Origin: Ralstonia wenshanensis
GTDB lineage: Bacteria; Pseudomonadota; Gammaproteobacteria; Burkholderiales; Burkholderiaceae
Length of the DNA stretch: 64,000 nucleotides
Direction of reading: 5' to 3'
Assembly: GCF_021173085.1 (NCBI RefSeq)
Contig: NZ_CP076412.1
Location: 806,001 to 870,000 of the forward strand
Below the pieces are notes generated by a model. That model worked only from the letters and a program-made list of their open reading frames with translations. It did not search any database and had not been told where the DNA came from. Position numbers and translations under genes: made by a program. Below are positions 1-13,554 of the stretch, piece after piece (the stretch's first letter is position 1; the number at the start of each line of letters is the position of its first letter).

Positions 1-1
1 A

Positions 2-964
2 ATCCTGACCGAGACAGCAGGCTGCGGCATGCAGGATCTGCTGCGCGCACGCCAGCAAGACCTCGTCGCCATCCTCAACGGCATCGACAACGACGTGTGG
101 AACCCGTCGAAAGACCCGCTGCTGCCGCAGCCGTTTGTTGCTTCCAACCTGAGCGGCAAGCAAACCGCCAAGCGCGTCCTGCAGCAACGCTTCGGCCTGC
201 CGGAAGACCCGAAGGCGCCGCTGCTGGCCGTCGGCAGCCGCCTGACGCATCAGAAGATGGCCGACGTGGCGTTGCAGGCGCTGCCCCAACTGCTGGAATC
301 CAACCCGCAATTGCAGGTGGCCGTGCTCGGCTGCGGTGAACACGCCTATGAGACCGGCATGGCTGAGCTGGCGGCGCGCTATCCCCGCCAAGTGGCCGCG
401 AAGATCGGCTACACCGAGGCCTATGCCCACCTGCTGCATGCCGGCGCCGACATCCTCCTGCACGGTAGCCGCTTCGAGCCGTGCGGCCTGACGCCGCTCT
501 ATTCGATGCGCTACGGCACGGTGCCTGTTGCGTCGCGCGTGGGCGGGCTGATGGACACCATCACCGACCACGGCTCGCCGGAAGCGGCGTTGCACGGCGC
601 CACGGGTTTCCTGTTCGACGGCGACACCGCCGACGCCATGGTGGCCGCGGTGGAACGCGCCCTGCGCGTCTTCGCCCAGCCGCAGGCGTGGCGCATCCTG
701 CAATACAACGGCATGACGACCGACTTTGGCTGGTCGCAGCCGGCCCGCGAATACATCGCGCTGTACCGCAACCTCGTGCCGGCCGCCACACCCATGCCCG
801 CCGTGGCGCTTGCGCAGACGCCCGTCGCACCCGACGCGCTGCACACGGCCCGCCCCGATCAACCTGTGCGTACGCCGGCGCGGCGACGCTCGACGGCGCT
901 GTCCGACGAGATCCGAGCGCACGCGGTGGCGCGCGCCGCCAGTGCCGAGAAGATCCGTGCCTGA
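2..964 (+). CDS. glgA: Glycogen synthase GlgA, C-terminal part (5' end outside window)
   Basis: ADP-glucose-dependent GT5 glycogen synthase; adds alpha-1,4-glucosyl units in the cytoplasm. The reading frame is already open at base 2 (TETAGCGMQDLLRAR), so the N-terminal half lies upstream. Visible family signatures are NGIDNDVWNP, the KMADVALQALPQLL segment following GSRLTHQ, and the nucleotide-sugar-binding GSRFEPCGLTPLYSMRYGT followed by GGLMDT. The last ~60 residues after the YIALYRNL helix are a Pro/Ala-rich basic tail longer than usual for GlgA. The gene stops 32 bp before glgE on the same strand, consistent with one operon supplying linear glucan to GlgB. Family assignment is secure; only the full length is unknown. 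Confidence 0.95.
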   Translation: MLTETAGCGMQDLLRARQQDLVAILNGIDNDVWNPSKDPLLPQPFVASNLSGKQTAKRVLQQRFGLPEDPKAPLLAVGSRLTHQKMADVALQALPQLLESNPQLQVAVLGCGEHAYETGMAELAARYPRQVAAKIGYTEAYAHLLHAGADILLHGSRFEPCGLTPLYSMRYGTVPVASRVGGLMDTITDHGSPEAALHGATGFLFDGDTADAMVAAVERALRVFAQPQAWRILQYNGMTTDFGWSQPAREYIALYRNLVPAATPMPAVALAQTPVAPDALHTARPDQPVRTPARRRSTALSDEIRAHAVARAASAEKIRA

Positions 965-996
965 CCGCGCCTGACGCTCTGCCCCCGCTTTCACGC

Positions 997-3900
997 ATGC
1001 CCGAGACCAAGTCGCCCAAGCCCGCCACTCCACGTAAAAACACGGCCGCACTCAACGCGGCCAAGCCACCCGGCAGCAAAGCCAAATCGGTGACCAGGCC
1101 GGCAGCAATGCCGAGCCCAGTCGCGCCCACCGCGGTAGAGCCCCCATACGCCCCAGCCATCTGCTACGTGCACCCGCTCCAACTGGGCAGGCTCGACCGC
1201 TGGGACGGCGTGCTCGATCGCATCGCCTCATTGGGTTTCGATCATGTATTGATGGCGCCGCCGTTTGCGGTGGGTGCCGCCGGCAACGTCTTCGTCACCC
1301 GCGACCATGCGCAACTGCATGCGGCGCTGGGCGGCGGGCCGGCCGACGCAGCCCTCGCCAAGCTGGCCGAGGGCTGCCGCTCGCGTGGGCTTACGTTGCT
1401 GCTCGACCTCGTGATCGACCGCGTGGCGGTGGATGCGCCACTGCGTGCCGACCACCCCGACTGGTTCGCCAGCCACGCCGAAGACGGCGACGCGCTGGAC
1501 CCACGCCTGCCGCCTTCGCACCTTGAGGTGGCCTCGTTCCGCCACGACGACCCGCGCAACGCAGATGCCATCCTCACGTGGTGGGCTCAGCAACTGCGCA
1601 ACTGGGCCGCATTGGGCATCGGCGGGTTCCGCTGCGAAGCGCCTGCCCGCCTGCCAGCCGAACGTTGGCGCACGTTGATTGCCGACGTGCGCAAAGACGC
1701 CGGCGCCGTCCGCTTCCTGGCGTGGACGCCCGGCATGGACGGCGCGGCAATCGACGCACTCGCAGGCGCCGGCTTTGACGCGACGTTTTCATCGTTGCGC
1801 TGGTGGGATTTCCGCGCTGGCTGGATGGTGGAAGAACACGCCCGCCTGGCCGCGGTCGCCCCGCCGATCGCCACCGTGGAAGCACCGTTCGGCACGCGCT
1901 ACGGCCAGGCGTTTGGCGACGCAATGGTCCGTGAACGCGCCTATCGCCGCCTCCTGCACGTGGCCGACACGCTCGATGCCGGCTGGCTGATGCCGCTGGG
2001 CTTCGAGCGCGGCGCGCTGCTGCCGATGCTGGCCGAGCGCGGTGACCCATCCGACCAGCAATGGATCGACGCCCATGCCGCGTTCGACCTGAGCGACGCC
2101 GTGCGCGATGTGAATGCGACCATCCGCGCCGCACGCGAGACGAACACCGTCGCGCCGCACGCCGAACTGCGCATGCTGACCGGTCCCGACGCGCCGGCCA
2201 CCGCCTTGCTGCGCGCCGACGGCCCCGACCTGCGCGCAGACGATGCCGCCACGCTGACGGTCATCAATCCCGATCTGCACATGGGCGTGTCGGTGCATGC
2301 CGACCACTTCCTGCCCGGCGTGGCCGGCGGCTTTACGCGCGGCGTGGCACTCGACCTGCTGACTGAACCGGTGGGCAGTTGCGACGACACGCTGCGTGCC
2401 AATGCACGGCCCTTGGCCGAGATTGACCTGCTGCCCGGCGACGTGCAGGTCTGGCGCGTGTTCCGCAATGCCCCGGTGCGCATGCCGGCCGCGGCCAAAC
2501 CCGCCAAGACCCAGCGCACCAAGGCCGGCGAAGCGAAAGAGCCGGTCAACGCTGCGATTGCCTCGCCGCGCATCGGCATCGAGCAGGTGCAGCCCTCCGT
2601 TGAAGACGGCCGCTTTGCCGTCAAGCGTCTGGTGGGCGACGACATCATCGTCGAGGCCGATGTGCTGATGGACGGGCACGACAAGCTGGCCGTGCACCTG
2701 CTGTGGCGCGCGCAAGACGAAGACGCCTGGCAGCACGTGCCGATGGTGCCGCTTGGCAACGACCGCTGGCGCGGTGCATTCCGGCCCGAACGGCTGGGGC
2801 GGCACGCCTATGCCGTGGCCGCGTGGCGCGATGCGTTTGGCACCTACCGGTCTGAACTGGAGAAGAAGCACACCGCCGGCGTGGACGTGACGCTGGAGCT
2901 GGAAGAAGGCGCGCGGCTCGTCGCCCAGGCCGCCGAGCATGCGCCCAAGGACGCACCGGTGGACGCATTGCACAAGCTGGCCCATCTGTTGGCCGAGGCA
3001 GACCACGCGCACCGCCTCAAGCTGCTGTTGGACCCCGTGACCGCCCACGTGATGACGCAGGCTTCGCACTACCGGCCGTTCTATGTGGAAAGCGTGGCGT
3101 ACCCGCTGGACGTAGAGCGCGCTGGCGCGGCATTCGCGAGCTGGTACGAGTTGTTCCCCCGCTCGGCATCGGATGACGAACAGCGGCACGGCACCTTTGA
3201 TGACGTGATCCGCCGGCTGGGCGCAATCCGTGGCATGGGCTTCGACGTGCTGTATTTCCCGCCCATCCACCCGATCGGCCGCACCAACCGCAAGGGCCGC
3301 AACAACAGCCTGCGCGCCGAAGCTGACGACCCCGGCAGCCCGTACGCCATTGGCGCTGCCGAAGGCGGGCACGACGCCATCCACCCGCAGCTCGGCACGC
3401 TGGAAGATTTCCGCCGCCTGGTGCGCGCCGCGCGTGAGAAGGGCCTGGAACTGGCGCTCGACTTCGCCATTCAATGCTCGCCCGATCACCCCTGGCTGCG
3501 CGAGCACCCCGGCTGGTTTGCATGGCGCCCGGACGGCAGCATCAAATACGCCGAGAACCCGCCCAAGAAGTACGAAGACATCGTCAACGTCGACTTCTAT
3601 GCCGACGACGCCAAGCCCGGCCTATGGACGGCACTGCGCGACGTGGTGATGTTCTGGGCGGACGAAGGCGTGCGCCTGTTCCGTGTCGACAATCCGCACA
3701 CCAAGCCGCTGCCGTTCTGGGAATGGATGATCGGCGAGGTGCGTGCGCGCTATCCGGATACGGTGTTCCTGTCGGAAGCCTTTACGCGGCCCAAGGTGAT
3801 GTACCGGCTGGCGAAGGTGGGGTTCTCGCAGTCGTACACGTACTTCACGTGGCGGCATACCAAGCAGGAATTCATCGATTACCTGACCGAGCTGACGCGC

Positions 3901-4583
3901 ACGCCGGTGCGTGAATATTTCCGCCCGCACTTCTTCGTCAACACGCCGGACATCAACCCGGTGTTCCTGCAGTCGTCGGGCCGGCCGGGCTTTTTGATTC
4001 GTGCCGCGCTGGCGGCCACGCTGTCTGGCCTGTGGGGCGTCTATAACGGCTTCGAGCTGTGCGAAGGCGCTGCGGTACCCGGCAAGGAGGAGTACCTCGA
4101 CTCCGAAAAGTACCAGTTGCGCGCGTGGGACCACAACCGCCCCGGCAACATCGTCAAGGAGATCGCGCTGCTCAACCGCATCCGCCGGGCCAACCCGGCG
4201 CTGCATTCGCATCTGGGCGTGACGTTCCAGCCGGCATCGGGCGAGCAGATCCTGTTCTTCAGCAAATCGACGCCGCCCGTGCTACCGGCGCAGTTGGGGG
4301 CCACCCCGGCCGAACTGGCCAACGCCCTGCCGCCAGACCGCTTTGGCGACAACACGGTGTTCGTGGCCATCAACCTCGACCCGCACCACGCGCACGAGTC
4401 CGACATCGAACTGCCACTGTGGCAATGGGGCCTACCCGATCACGGCGCACTGATGGCCGAGAACCTCGTCAACGGCCAGCGCACGGTGTGGCGCGGCAAG
4501 TGGCAGCACATCCGTCTTGAACCCGAGCAGCCGTTTGCCATCTGGCGCGTGCGCCCGGCCCTGCCTTCGGAGGAAAACCCGTC

Positions 4584-4587
<4 letters not shown>
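997..4587 (+). CDS. glgE: GlgE alpha-1,4-glucan:maltose-1-phosphate maltosyltransferase with extra N-terminal degenerate amylase domain
   Basis: Transfers maltose from maltose-1-phosphate to growing alpha-1,4-glucan (GH13_3). ATG 997 (MPETKSPKP) gives 1196 residues; the open frame extends upstream to 481 but overlaps glgA and lacks homology there. Residues ~522-1196 are a complete GlgE: beta-sandwich N domain (IGIEQVQPSVEDGRF), NRKGRNN loop, nucleophile D898 in RVDNPHTKP and acid/base E927 in LSEAFTRP. Residues ~50-500 are a second GH13-like domain (YVHPLQLGRLDRWDGVLDRI) whose catalytic motif reads GFRCEAP instead of GxRxDA and whose acid strand reads AWTPG, so it is probably inactive. A basic, Ala/Pro-rich leader precedes it. 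Overlaps treS-mak by 4 bp, the source of its substrate. Confidence 0.93.
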
Positions 4588-8074
<3,487 letters not shown>

Positions 8075-8078
<4 letters not shown>

Positions 8079-10381
8079 CCGCGCTCGACTTTGCCACCCC
8101 AACCAAAACCGCCACCGAACCCGAGGCGCCGATCGTGCTGCCACCGGGCGTCGACCAGATGCGCGTGGATGCGCTCACGCACGGCCGTCTCGGCGATCCG
8201 TTTGCCGTGCTGGGGCCGCATCGCGTGGACACCGAAGACGGCGCGCGCTGGGTCGTGCGCGCTTTCTACCCCGGAGCGCGCCGTGTCCAGGCCATCGACT
8301 CGCGCGGCCAGATCATCACGGAGATGACGCCGGTCGGCCGCACAGGACTGTTCCACGGCCCGCTGCGTGCCGATGCACAGGACGTGTATGGCCACCCGGA
8401 GCTGTATCGCCTGCGCATCATCTGGCCGGCGGGCACCGGCCATGAAGCCGTGCAGGAAACCGAAGACCCATACGCCTTCGGGCTGCTGCTGGGCGATCTG
8501 GACCTGCACCTGCTCAACGAGGGCACGCACTGGGCGCTGGCAAGCTGCCTGGGCGCGCAGGCGATGCGCATCGACGGCATCAGCGGCGTGCGCTTTGCGG
8601 TGTGGGCACCGAACGCGCAGCGCGTGTCGGTGGTGGGCGAGTTCAACCAGTGGGACGGCCGTCGTCACCCCATGCGCCTGCGCCACCAGGCCGGTGTGTG
8701 GGAATTGTTCCTACCCAGCGGCCTGGGCGTCGGCCCCGGCGCGCGCTACAAGTTCGAACTCATCGGCGCCGATGGAAGGCTGATGGTCAAGGCCGACCCC
8801 GCCGCCCGCCAGACCGAACCGCCGCCCGCCACCGCTTCGGTGGTGGCCGACCCGGCCCCGCTGCGCTGGAACGATGACGACTGGATGCAAACGCGCGCCG
8901 AACGCCAGCAGCCCGACGCGCCCATCAGCATCTATGAAGTGCATGCCGGTTCGTGGCTGCGCGATCTGGAAGACGGCGGCCGCAACCTGCAATGGGATGA
9001 ACTGGCCGACCGGCTGATCCCCTACGTGACGGCGCTCGGCTTCACGCACATTGAACTGCTGCCAGTGGCGGAACATCCGTTTGGCGGCAGTTGGGGGTAT
9101 CAGCCCCTGGGGCTGTTTGCGCCCTCTGCGCGCTTTGGGGCGCCCGAGGCGTTTGCGCGCTTTGTCGACCGCTGCCATCAGGCTGGCCTGGGCGTCATCA
9201 TCGACTGGGTGCCCGCGCACTTCCCGACCGACGCGCACGGGCTGGCGCAGTTTGACGGCACGGCGCTGTACGAACACCAAGACCCGCGCGAAGGCTTCCA
9301 TCAGGACTGGAACACGCTCATCTACAACTTCGGCCGCAACGAAGTGCGCGGCTTCCTGATCGCCAGCGGGCTGGAGTGGCTGGAGCGCTTCCATATCGAC
9401 GGCCTGCGCGTGGATGCCGTGGCGTCGATGCTGTATCGCGACTACTCGCGCCGCGCCGGCGAATGGGTACCGAACCGCTACGGCGGCCGCGAAAACCTGG
9501 AGGCCGTCGCGTTCCTGCAGCAGATGAACACGGTCGTGCACGAACGCTGCCCCGGCGCCATCACCATCGCCGAAGAATCGACCGCGTGGCCTGGTGTGAC
9601 CGCGCCCGTGGAGTTCAACGGCCTGGGCTTCGACTACAAGTGGAACATGGGCTGGATGCACGACACGCTGCACTACATGCAGCGCGACCCGGTGTACCGC
9701 CAGCACCATCACGACGGCATGACGTTCGGGCTGGTGTACGCGTTCTCCGAGCACTTCATCCTGCCGATCTCGCACGACGAAGTGGTGCACGGCAAGGGCT
9801 CGCTGCTGGGTAAGATGCCCGGCGATGAATGGCAACGACTGGCGAACCTGCGCGCGTACCTCGCGTTTATGTGGACGCATCCGGGCAAGAAGCTGCTGTT
9901 CATGGGCTGCGAGTTCGGGCAAGTGGGCGAATGGAACCACGATGCATCGCCCGAATGGCACCTGCTGGATGACCCACGCCACCGTGGCGTGCAGCGGCTG
10001 GTGCACGACCTCAACGCGCTATACCGGAATGAGCCGTCATTGCATGCGCGGGACACGGCGCCCGAAGGGTTTAACTGGGTGATTGGCGATGACCGCACCA
10101 ACAGCGTGTTTGCGTTCCTGCGGCTGGATGGCGAAGGGAGGCCGATGCTGGTGGTGGCGAATATGACACCGGTGCCGCGGGAGGGGTATCGCATTGGCGT
10201 GCCGCCGGCGGACGGAGCCACGCAGTGGCGCGAGGTGCTGAACACGGATGCTGCCGTGTATGGCGGCAGCGATCTGGGGAATGGTGGGGCGGTGGATGTA
10301 GACCACGTGGCGGCGCATGGGCAGGGGCAGTCGTTGGTGTTGAGGCTGCCGCCGTTGGGGGTTGTGGTTTTGAAGGTTTGA
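8075..10381 (+). CDS. glgB: 1,4-alpha-glucan branching enzyme GlgB
   Basis: Introduces alpha-1,6 branches into glycogen. 768 residues, including a second N-terminal CBM48-like module as in long (type 1) GlgB. Motifs: [22 protein letters not shown] (CBM48), [26 protein letters not shown], nucleophile D447 in [17 protein letters not shown], acid E500 in [12 protein letters not shown], and [12 protein letters not shown]. It starts at GTG 8075, overlapping the treS-mak stop by 4 bp (GTGA), with GGAGG at 8064-8068 setting the start. It is the last gene before the large inverted-repeat element; the next cluster gene is 885 bp away. Codon usage in the last ~100 codons becomes more G/T-rich but the frame is intact. 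Confidence 0.96.
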
Positions 10382-10410
10382 TTTTGGTGTTGGTGGTTTG
10401 CCTTCATTTC

Positions 10411-11213
10411 ATCCCCTGCCGGGGCTGACTCACTTTCTTTGTCTTGCCAAAGAAAGTAAGCAAAGAAAGGCGCGCCCGAGATGGCGAAAGACTCCTTGAA
10501 TTTATGTCGCAGAGAGGGGAAGGGAAAAACTCGCTTCGCTCAGACAGTTTCCCTTCCTTTTTCCTCTCTGCAACAGAAATTCAAGGCGCCATCTAGGGCA
10601 GGGTACGGCTACACCGTCGTGGCACTGGCGTTGGTGAGGGAGCAAACCGCTTCGCGCGCCATGCTCTTGCAGCGACTTGGGGATCCGCGCTTCAACTTCG
10701 AGGTTCAGAACCCCGAGTTTGCGGTTCTGAACGCTTGCTTTGGAGTTCTGGGACTTCGACTTTGAGGTTCTGAACTCGGACTTTGAGGCTCTGGACTTCA
10801 GCTTTGCGGTTCTGAAACATCGACATCGAGGTTCTGAACGCCAGCTTTGAGGTTCTGAACGCCGACTTTGAAGTACTCGAACGCCAACGTTGAGGTTCCG
10901 AGCTTCAGCGTTGAGGTTCAGAACGCCAACGTTGGCGTTCGGAACCCCAATCCCGGGGCTTTGAGCTTCGGCAGGAGGAAGCACACAGCGCCACGGGCAG
11001 TGCCCAGCCGGTTTGGCCGTACCTGCCCTAGATGGCGCCTTGAATTTTCGTAAGCGGGCGGAAAAAAGAACGGGAACTGTCTGAGCGAAGCGAGTTTTCC
11101 CGTTCTCCGCCCGGTTACGAAAATTCAAGGAAGGGGTCGCCATCTCGGGCGCGCCTTTCTTTTGCTTACTTTTCTTTGGCAAGACAAAGAAAAGTGAGTC
11201 GTGCCCGGCAGGG
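10411..11213. repeat. Non-coding element with ~190-bp inverted arms around a minisatellite
   Basis: Fills the glgB-glgX gap. The left arm (~10411-10608) and right arm (~11015-11213) are inverted copies: both carry a CTTTCTTTG...CAAAGAAAG hairpin at the outer edge (10432-10457; 11168-11195), then GGCGCGCCCGAGATGGCG, then a long hairpin (10494-10586; 11038-11130) closed by CCTTGAATTT/AAATTCAAGG, then CGCCATCTAGGGCAGG at the inner edge. The hairpin loops share ACTCGCTTCGCTCAGACAG, but the stems differ in sequence while keeping pairing (GCAGAGAGG-type on the left, GGGCGGAGAACGGG-type on the right), i.e. compensatory change. No convincing gene lies inside. The outer short hairpins could terminate transcription on either strand, so they may separate glgB from glgX expression. 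Family or mobility is not established. Confidence 0.85.
10691..10963. repeat. Degenerate 21-bp tandem repeat array
   Basis: About 13 units of 21-22 bp with consensus close to GCCnACTTTGAGGTTCTGAAC lie between the two inverted arms. Units are diverged but the GAGGTTCTGAAC core recurs at 21-bp spacing (for example near 10700, 10772, 10828, 10850, 10911). A 21-bp period keeps frame, so open frames cross it on both strands and would encode heptad-like repeats; the lack of ribosome-binding sites and the location inside a repeat element argue against coding. It is not a CRISPR array because there are no unique spacers. Confidence 0.75.
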
Positions 11214-11265
11214 TACGAAACAGGGATGAACCACCAAGGCAAAAAGACGCAAAACGCCTCAATCA

Positions 11266-13554
11266 ATGCTCCGCTTCCCCAAAACCCTCGCCCCCGGCAA
11301 ACCCTTCCCCCTAGGTGCCCAATGGGACGGCCTGGGCATCAACTTCGCCGTCTTCTCGGCCAACGCCAGCAAGATCGAACTCTGCATCTTCGATCCCACC
11401 GGCCGCAAGGAACTGACGCGCTTCGCCCTGCCCGAATGCACCGATGAGGTCTGGCACGGCTACCTGCCCGGTGTGGAAGCCGGCCTCGTCTACGGCTACC
11501 GCGCCTATGGCCCGTGGGAGCCGCAGCACGGCCATCGCTTCAACCCGCACAAGCTGCTGCTCGACCCCTACGCCCGCCGGCTGGTGGGCGCGCTGCGCTG
11601 GTCTGATGCGCTGTTCGGCTACCGGCTGAACTCCAACCGTGGCGATCTTTCATTCGACCGCCGCGACAGCGCCCCGGCCATGCCCAAGGCTGTCGTCACC
11701 GACGAGTCATTCAACTGGGGCAACGATATCCGCCCGAACACGCCGTGGTCGCGCACGGTGATCTATGAAGGGCACGTTCGCGGGTTCTCGATGCTGCGCG
11801 AAGATTTGTTGCCGCCCGAACGCGGCACCTTCAGCGCGCTCGGCGACAGCGTCTTCATCGAGCGCCTGCAGCGGCTTGGCATCACCGCCATCGAACTGTT
11901 GCCCATTCACGCCTTCCTGCAGGACCAGTTCCTGGTGGAGCGCGGCCTGCGCAACTATTGGGGTTACAACACGCTGTGCTTCTTTGCGCCGGAGCCGTCG
12001 TACCTGTCGGCGCCATCGCTGCATGAGCTGAAGGTGGCGATCCGGCGGCTGCATGCGGCGGGCATCGAGGTGTTGCTCGATGTGGTCTACAACCACACCT
12101 GCGAAGGCAGCGAGCTGGGGCCGACGCTGTCGTTCCGGGGGCTCGACAACGCGAGCTACTACCGCCTCGTGCCGGGCCAGGAGCGTTACTACATCAACGA
12201 CACGGGCTGCGGCAACACGCTCAACCTCTCGCACCCGCGCGTGCTGCAGATGGTGATGGATTCGCTGCGCTACTGGGTCAACGCGTTCCATGTGGATGGC
12301 TTCCGCTTTGACCTGGGCGTCACGCTCGGGCGCGAGGGCAACGGCTTTGATCCGGGCTCCGGCTTCTTCGATGCCATACGCCAGGACCCGGTGCTCTCCA
12401 CCGTCAAGCTCATCGCCGAGCCTTGGGACGTAGGCCCCGACGGCTACCAAGTGGGCAACCACCCGCCGGGCTTTGCCGAGTGGAACGACCGCTTTCGCGA
12501 TGGCATCCGCCGCTTCTGGCGTGGCGATTCGGGCCAGCGCCCGGACCTTGCCGCGCGCCTGACGGGCAGTGGCGACCTGTTCGACCGCCGCCACCGCCGG
12601 CCGTGGGCGTCGGTCAACTACGTGGCCTCGCACGACGGCTTCACGCTGCACGACTTGGTCAGTTACGCCGACAAGCACAACGATGCCAACGGCGAAGACA
12701 ACCGCGACGGCCACAACGACAACTGCAGCGCCAACTGGGGCATGGAAGGCCCGACCGACGACACCGCCATCCAGGCCCTGCGTGAACGCGTGACACGCGC
12801 GCTGCTGGCGACGGTGTTCTTTTCCAACGGCACGCCGATGCTGCTGGCGGGTGACGAGTTTGGCCGCACGCAGGACGGCAACAACAACGCCTATTGCCAG
12901 GACAACGCCCTGTCGTGGCTCGATTGGTCAATGCTGGAGAAAGACCCTGGGCAGGCACTTGCGCGCTATACGGCGCGGCTCATCGCGTTGCGCAAGGAAA
13001 GCCCCGCATTGCGCTGGCCGCATTACGTGCACGGCAACACCGAGATCCTGCCCGGCGTGCAGGACATCGCCTGGTTCGATGAGCGCGGCCAGGTGCTCTC
13101 GCCCGACGCGTGGAACGACAGCGAGGCGCGGGCGCTGGCGCTTCGTCGCGCATGTGTCGAGACCATCGACGGAGAAGCGCGCCCGCATGTGGCGCTGCTG
13201 CTCATCAACGGCGCGGCGACGGACCTGACGTTCACGCTGCCCGAGCCTGCCATGGATTGGCAAATCGCCATCGACAGCGCAGCACCGGAGCAGGACACCC
13301 GTCCGCACGGCAGCGGCACGCTCAAGGTCGAGGGGCGCAGCGTCGTGCTGCTGCTCGCCACGCAACTCGCCACGATCGCCCACATTGCCGGGCAGCCCGA
13401 TGCGGACGTCAGCGGTGAAACCCTGGGCCCGGTTCCCGAAACGCACCACGCACTGCAGGACGACACGGCCGGGCAACCTGCCACCGACGACGAGCGCACC
13501 GCCCCAACCGCGGGCCAAGCCGCCAACGACGACACTGGAGACGCCACGCAATGA
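11266..13554 (+). CDS. glgX: Glycogen debranching enzyme GlgX
   Basis: Isoamylase-type GH13_11 enzyme that hydrolyses alpha-1,6 branches of limit dextrins. 762 residues; ATG 11266 places the family start (LAPGKPFPLGAQWDGLGINF) near the N terminus. Motifs: CBM48 region FAVFSANASKIELCIFD, VYNHTCEG, nucleophile D349 in VDGFRFDLGVTLGRE, acid E385 in LIAEPWDVGPDGYQVG, and ASHDGFTLHDLVSY. The C-terminal ~50 residues are an Asp/Thr/Gln-rich tail not typical of GlgX. It ends with a 4-bp overlap (ATGA) with treZ, so debranching and trehalose formation are coupled. A weak start context and the repeat element upstream suggest its own transcription start or read-through from glgB. Confidence 0.95.
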   Translation: MLRFPKTLAPGKPFPLGAQWDGLGINFAVFSANASKIELCIFDPTGRKELTRFALPECTDEVWHGYLPGVEAGLVYGYRAYGPWEPQHGHRFNPHKLLLDPYARRLVGALRWSDALFGYRLNSNRGDLSFDRRDSAPAMPKAVVTDESFNWGNDIRPNTPWSRTVIYEGHVRGFSMLREDLLPPERGTFSALGDSVFIERLQRLGITAIELLPIHAFLQDQFLVERGLRNYWGYNTLCFFAPEPSYLSAPSLHELKVAIRRLHAAGIEVLLDVVYNHTCEGSELGPTLSFRGLDNASYYRLVPGQERYYINDTGCGNTLNLSHPRVLQMVMDSLRYWVNAFHVDGFRFDLGVTLGREGNGFDPGSGFFDAIRQDPVLSTVKLIAEPWDVGPDGYQVGNHPPGFAEWNDRFRDGIRRFWRGDSGQRPDLAARLTGSGDLFDRRHRRPWASVNYVASHDGFTLHDLVSYADKHNDANGEDNRDGHNDNCSANWGMEGPTDDTAIQALRERVTRALLATVFFSNGTPMLLAGDEFGRTQDGNNNAYCQDNALSWLDWSMLEKDPGQALARYTARLIALRKESPALRWPHYVHGNTEILPGVQDIAWFDERGQVLSPDAWNDSEARALALRRACVETIDGEARPHVALLLINGAATDLTFTLPEPAMDWQIAIDSAAPEQDTRPHGSGTLKVEGRSVVLLLATQLATIAHIAGQPDADVSGETLGPVPETHHALQDDTAGQPATDDERTAPTAGQAANDDTGDATQ

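Noticed and set aside
1789-3507. 572-codon open frame antisense to glgE
   Set aside because: Shadow frame of a GC-rich gene: Arg/His/Gln/Val-rich, no ribosome-binding site, no recognisable domain, fully inside glgE.
10691-10963. CRISPR-like periodicity
   Set aside because: Contiguous degenerate tandem units with no unique spacers and no cas genes.
10502-11266. 254-codon - strand frame across the inverted element
   Set aside because: It runs through both arms and the minisatellite, has no Shine-Dalgarno, and its sequence is just the translated repeat (SEFRTSKSK-like units).
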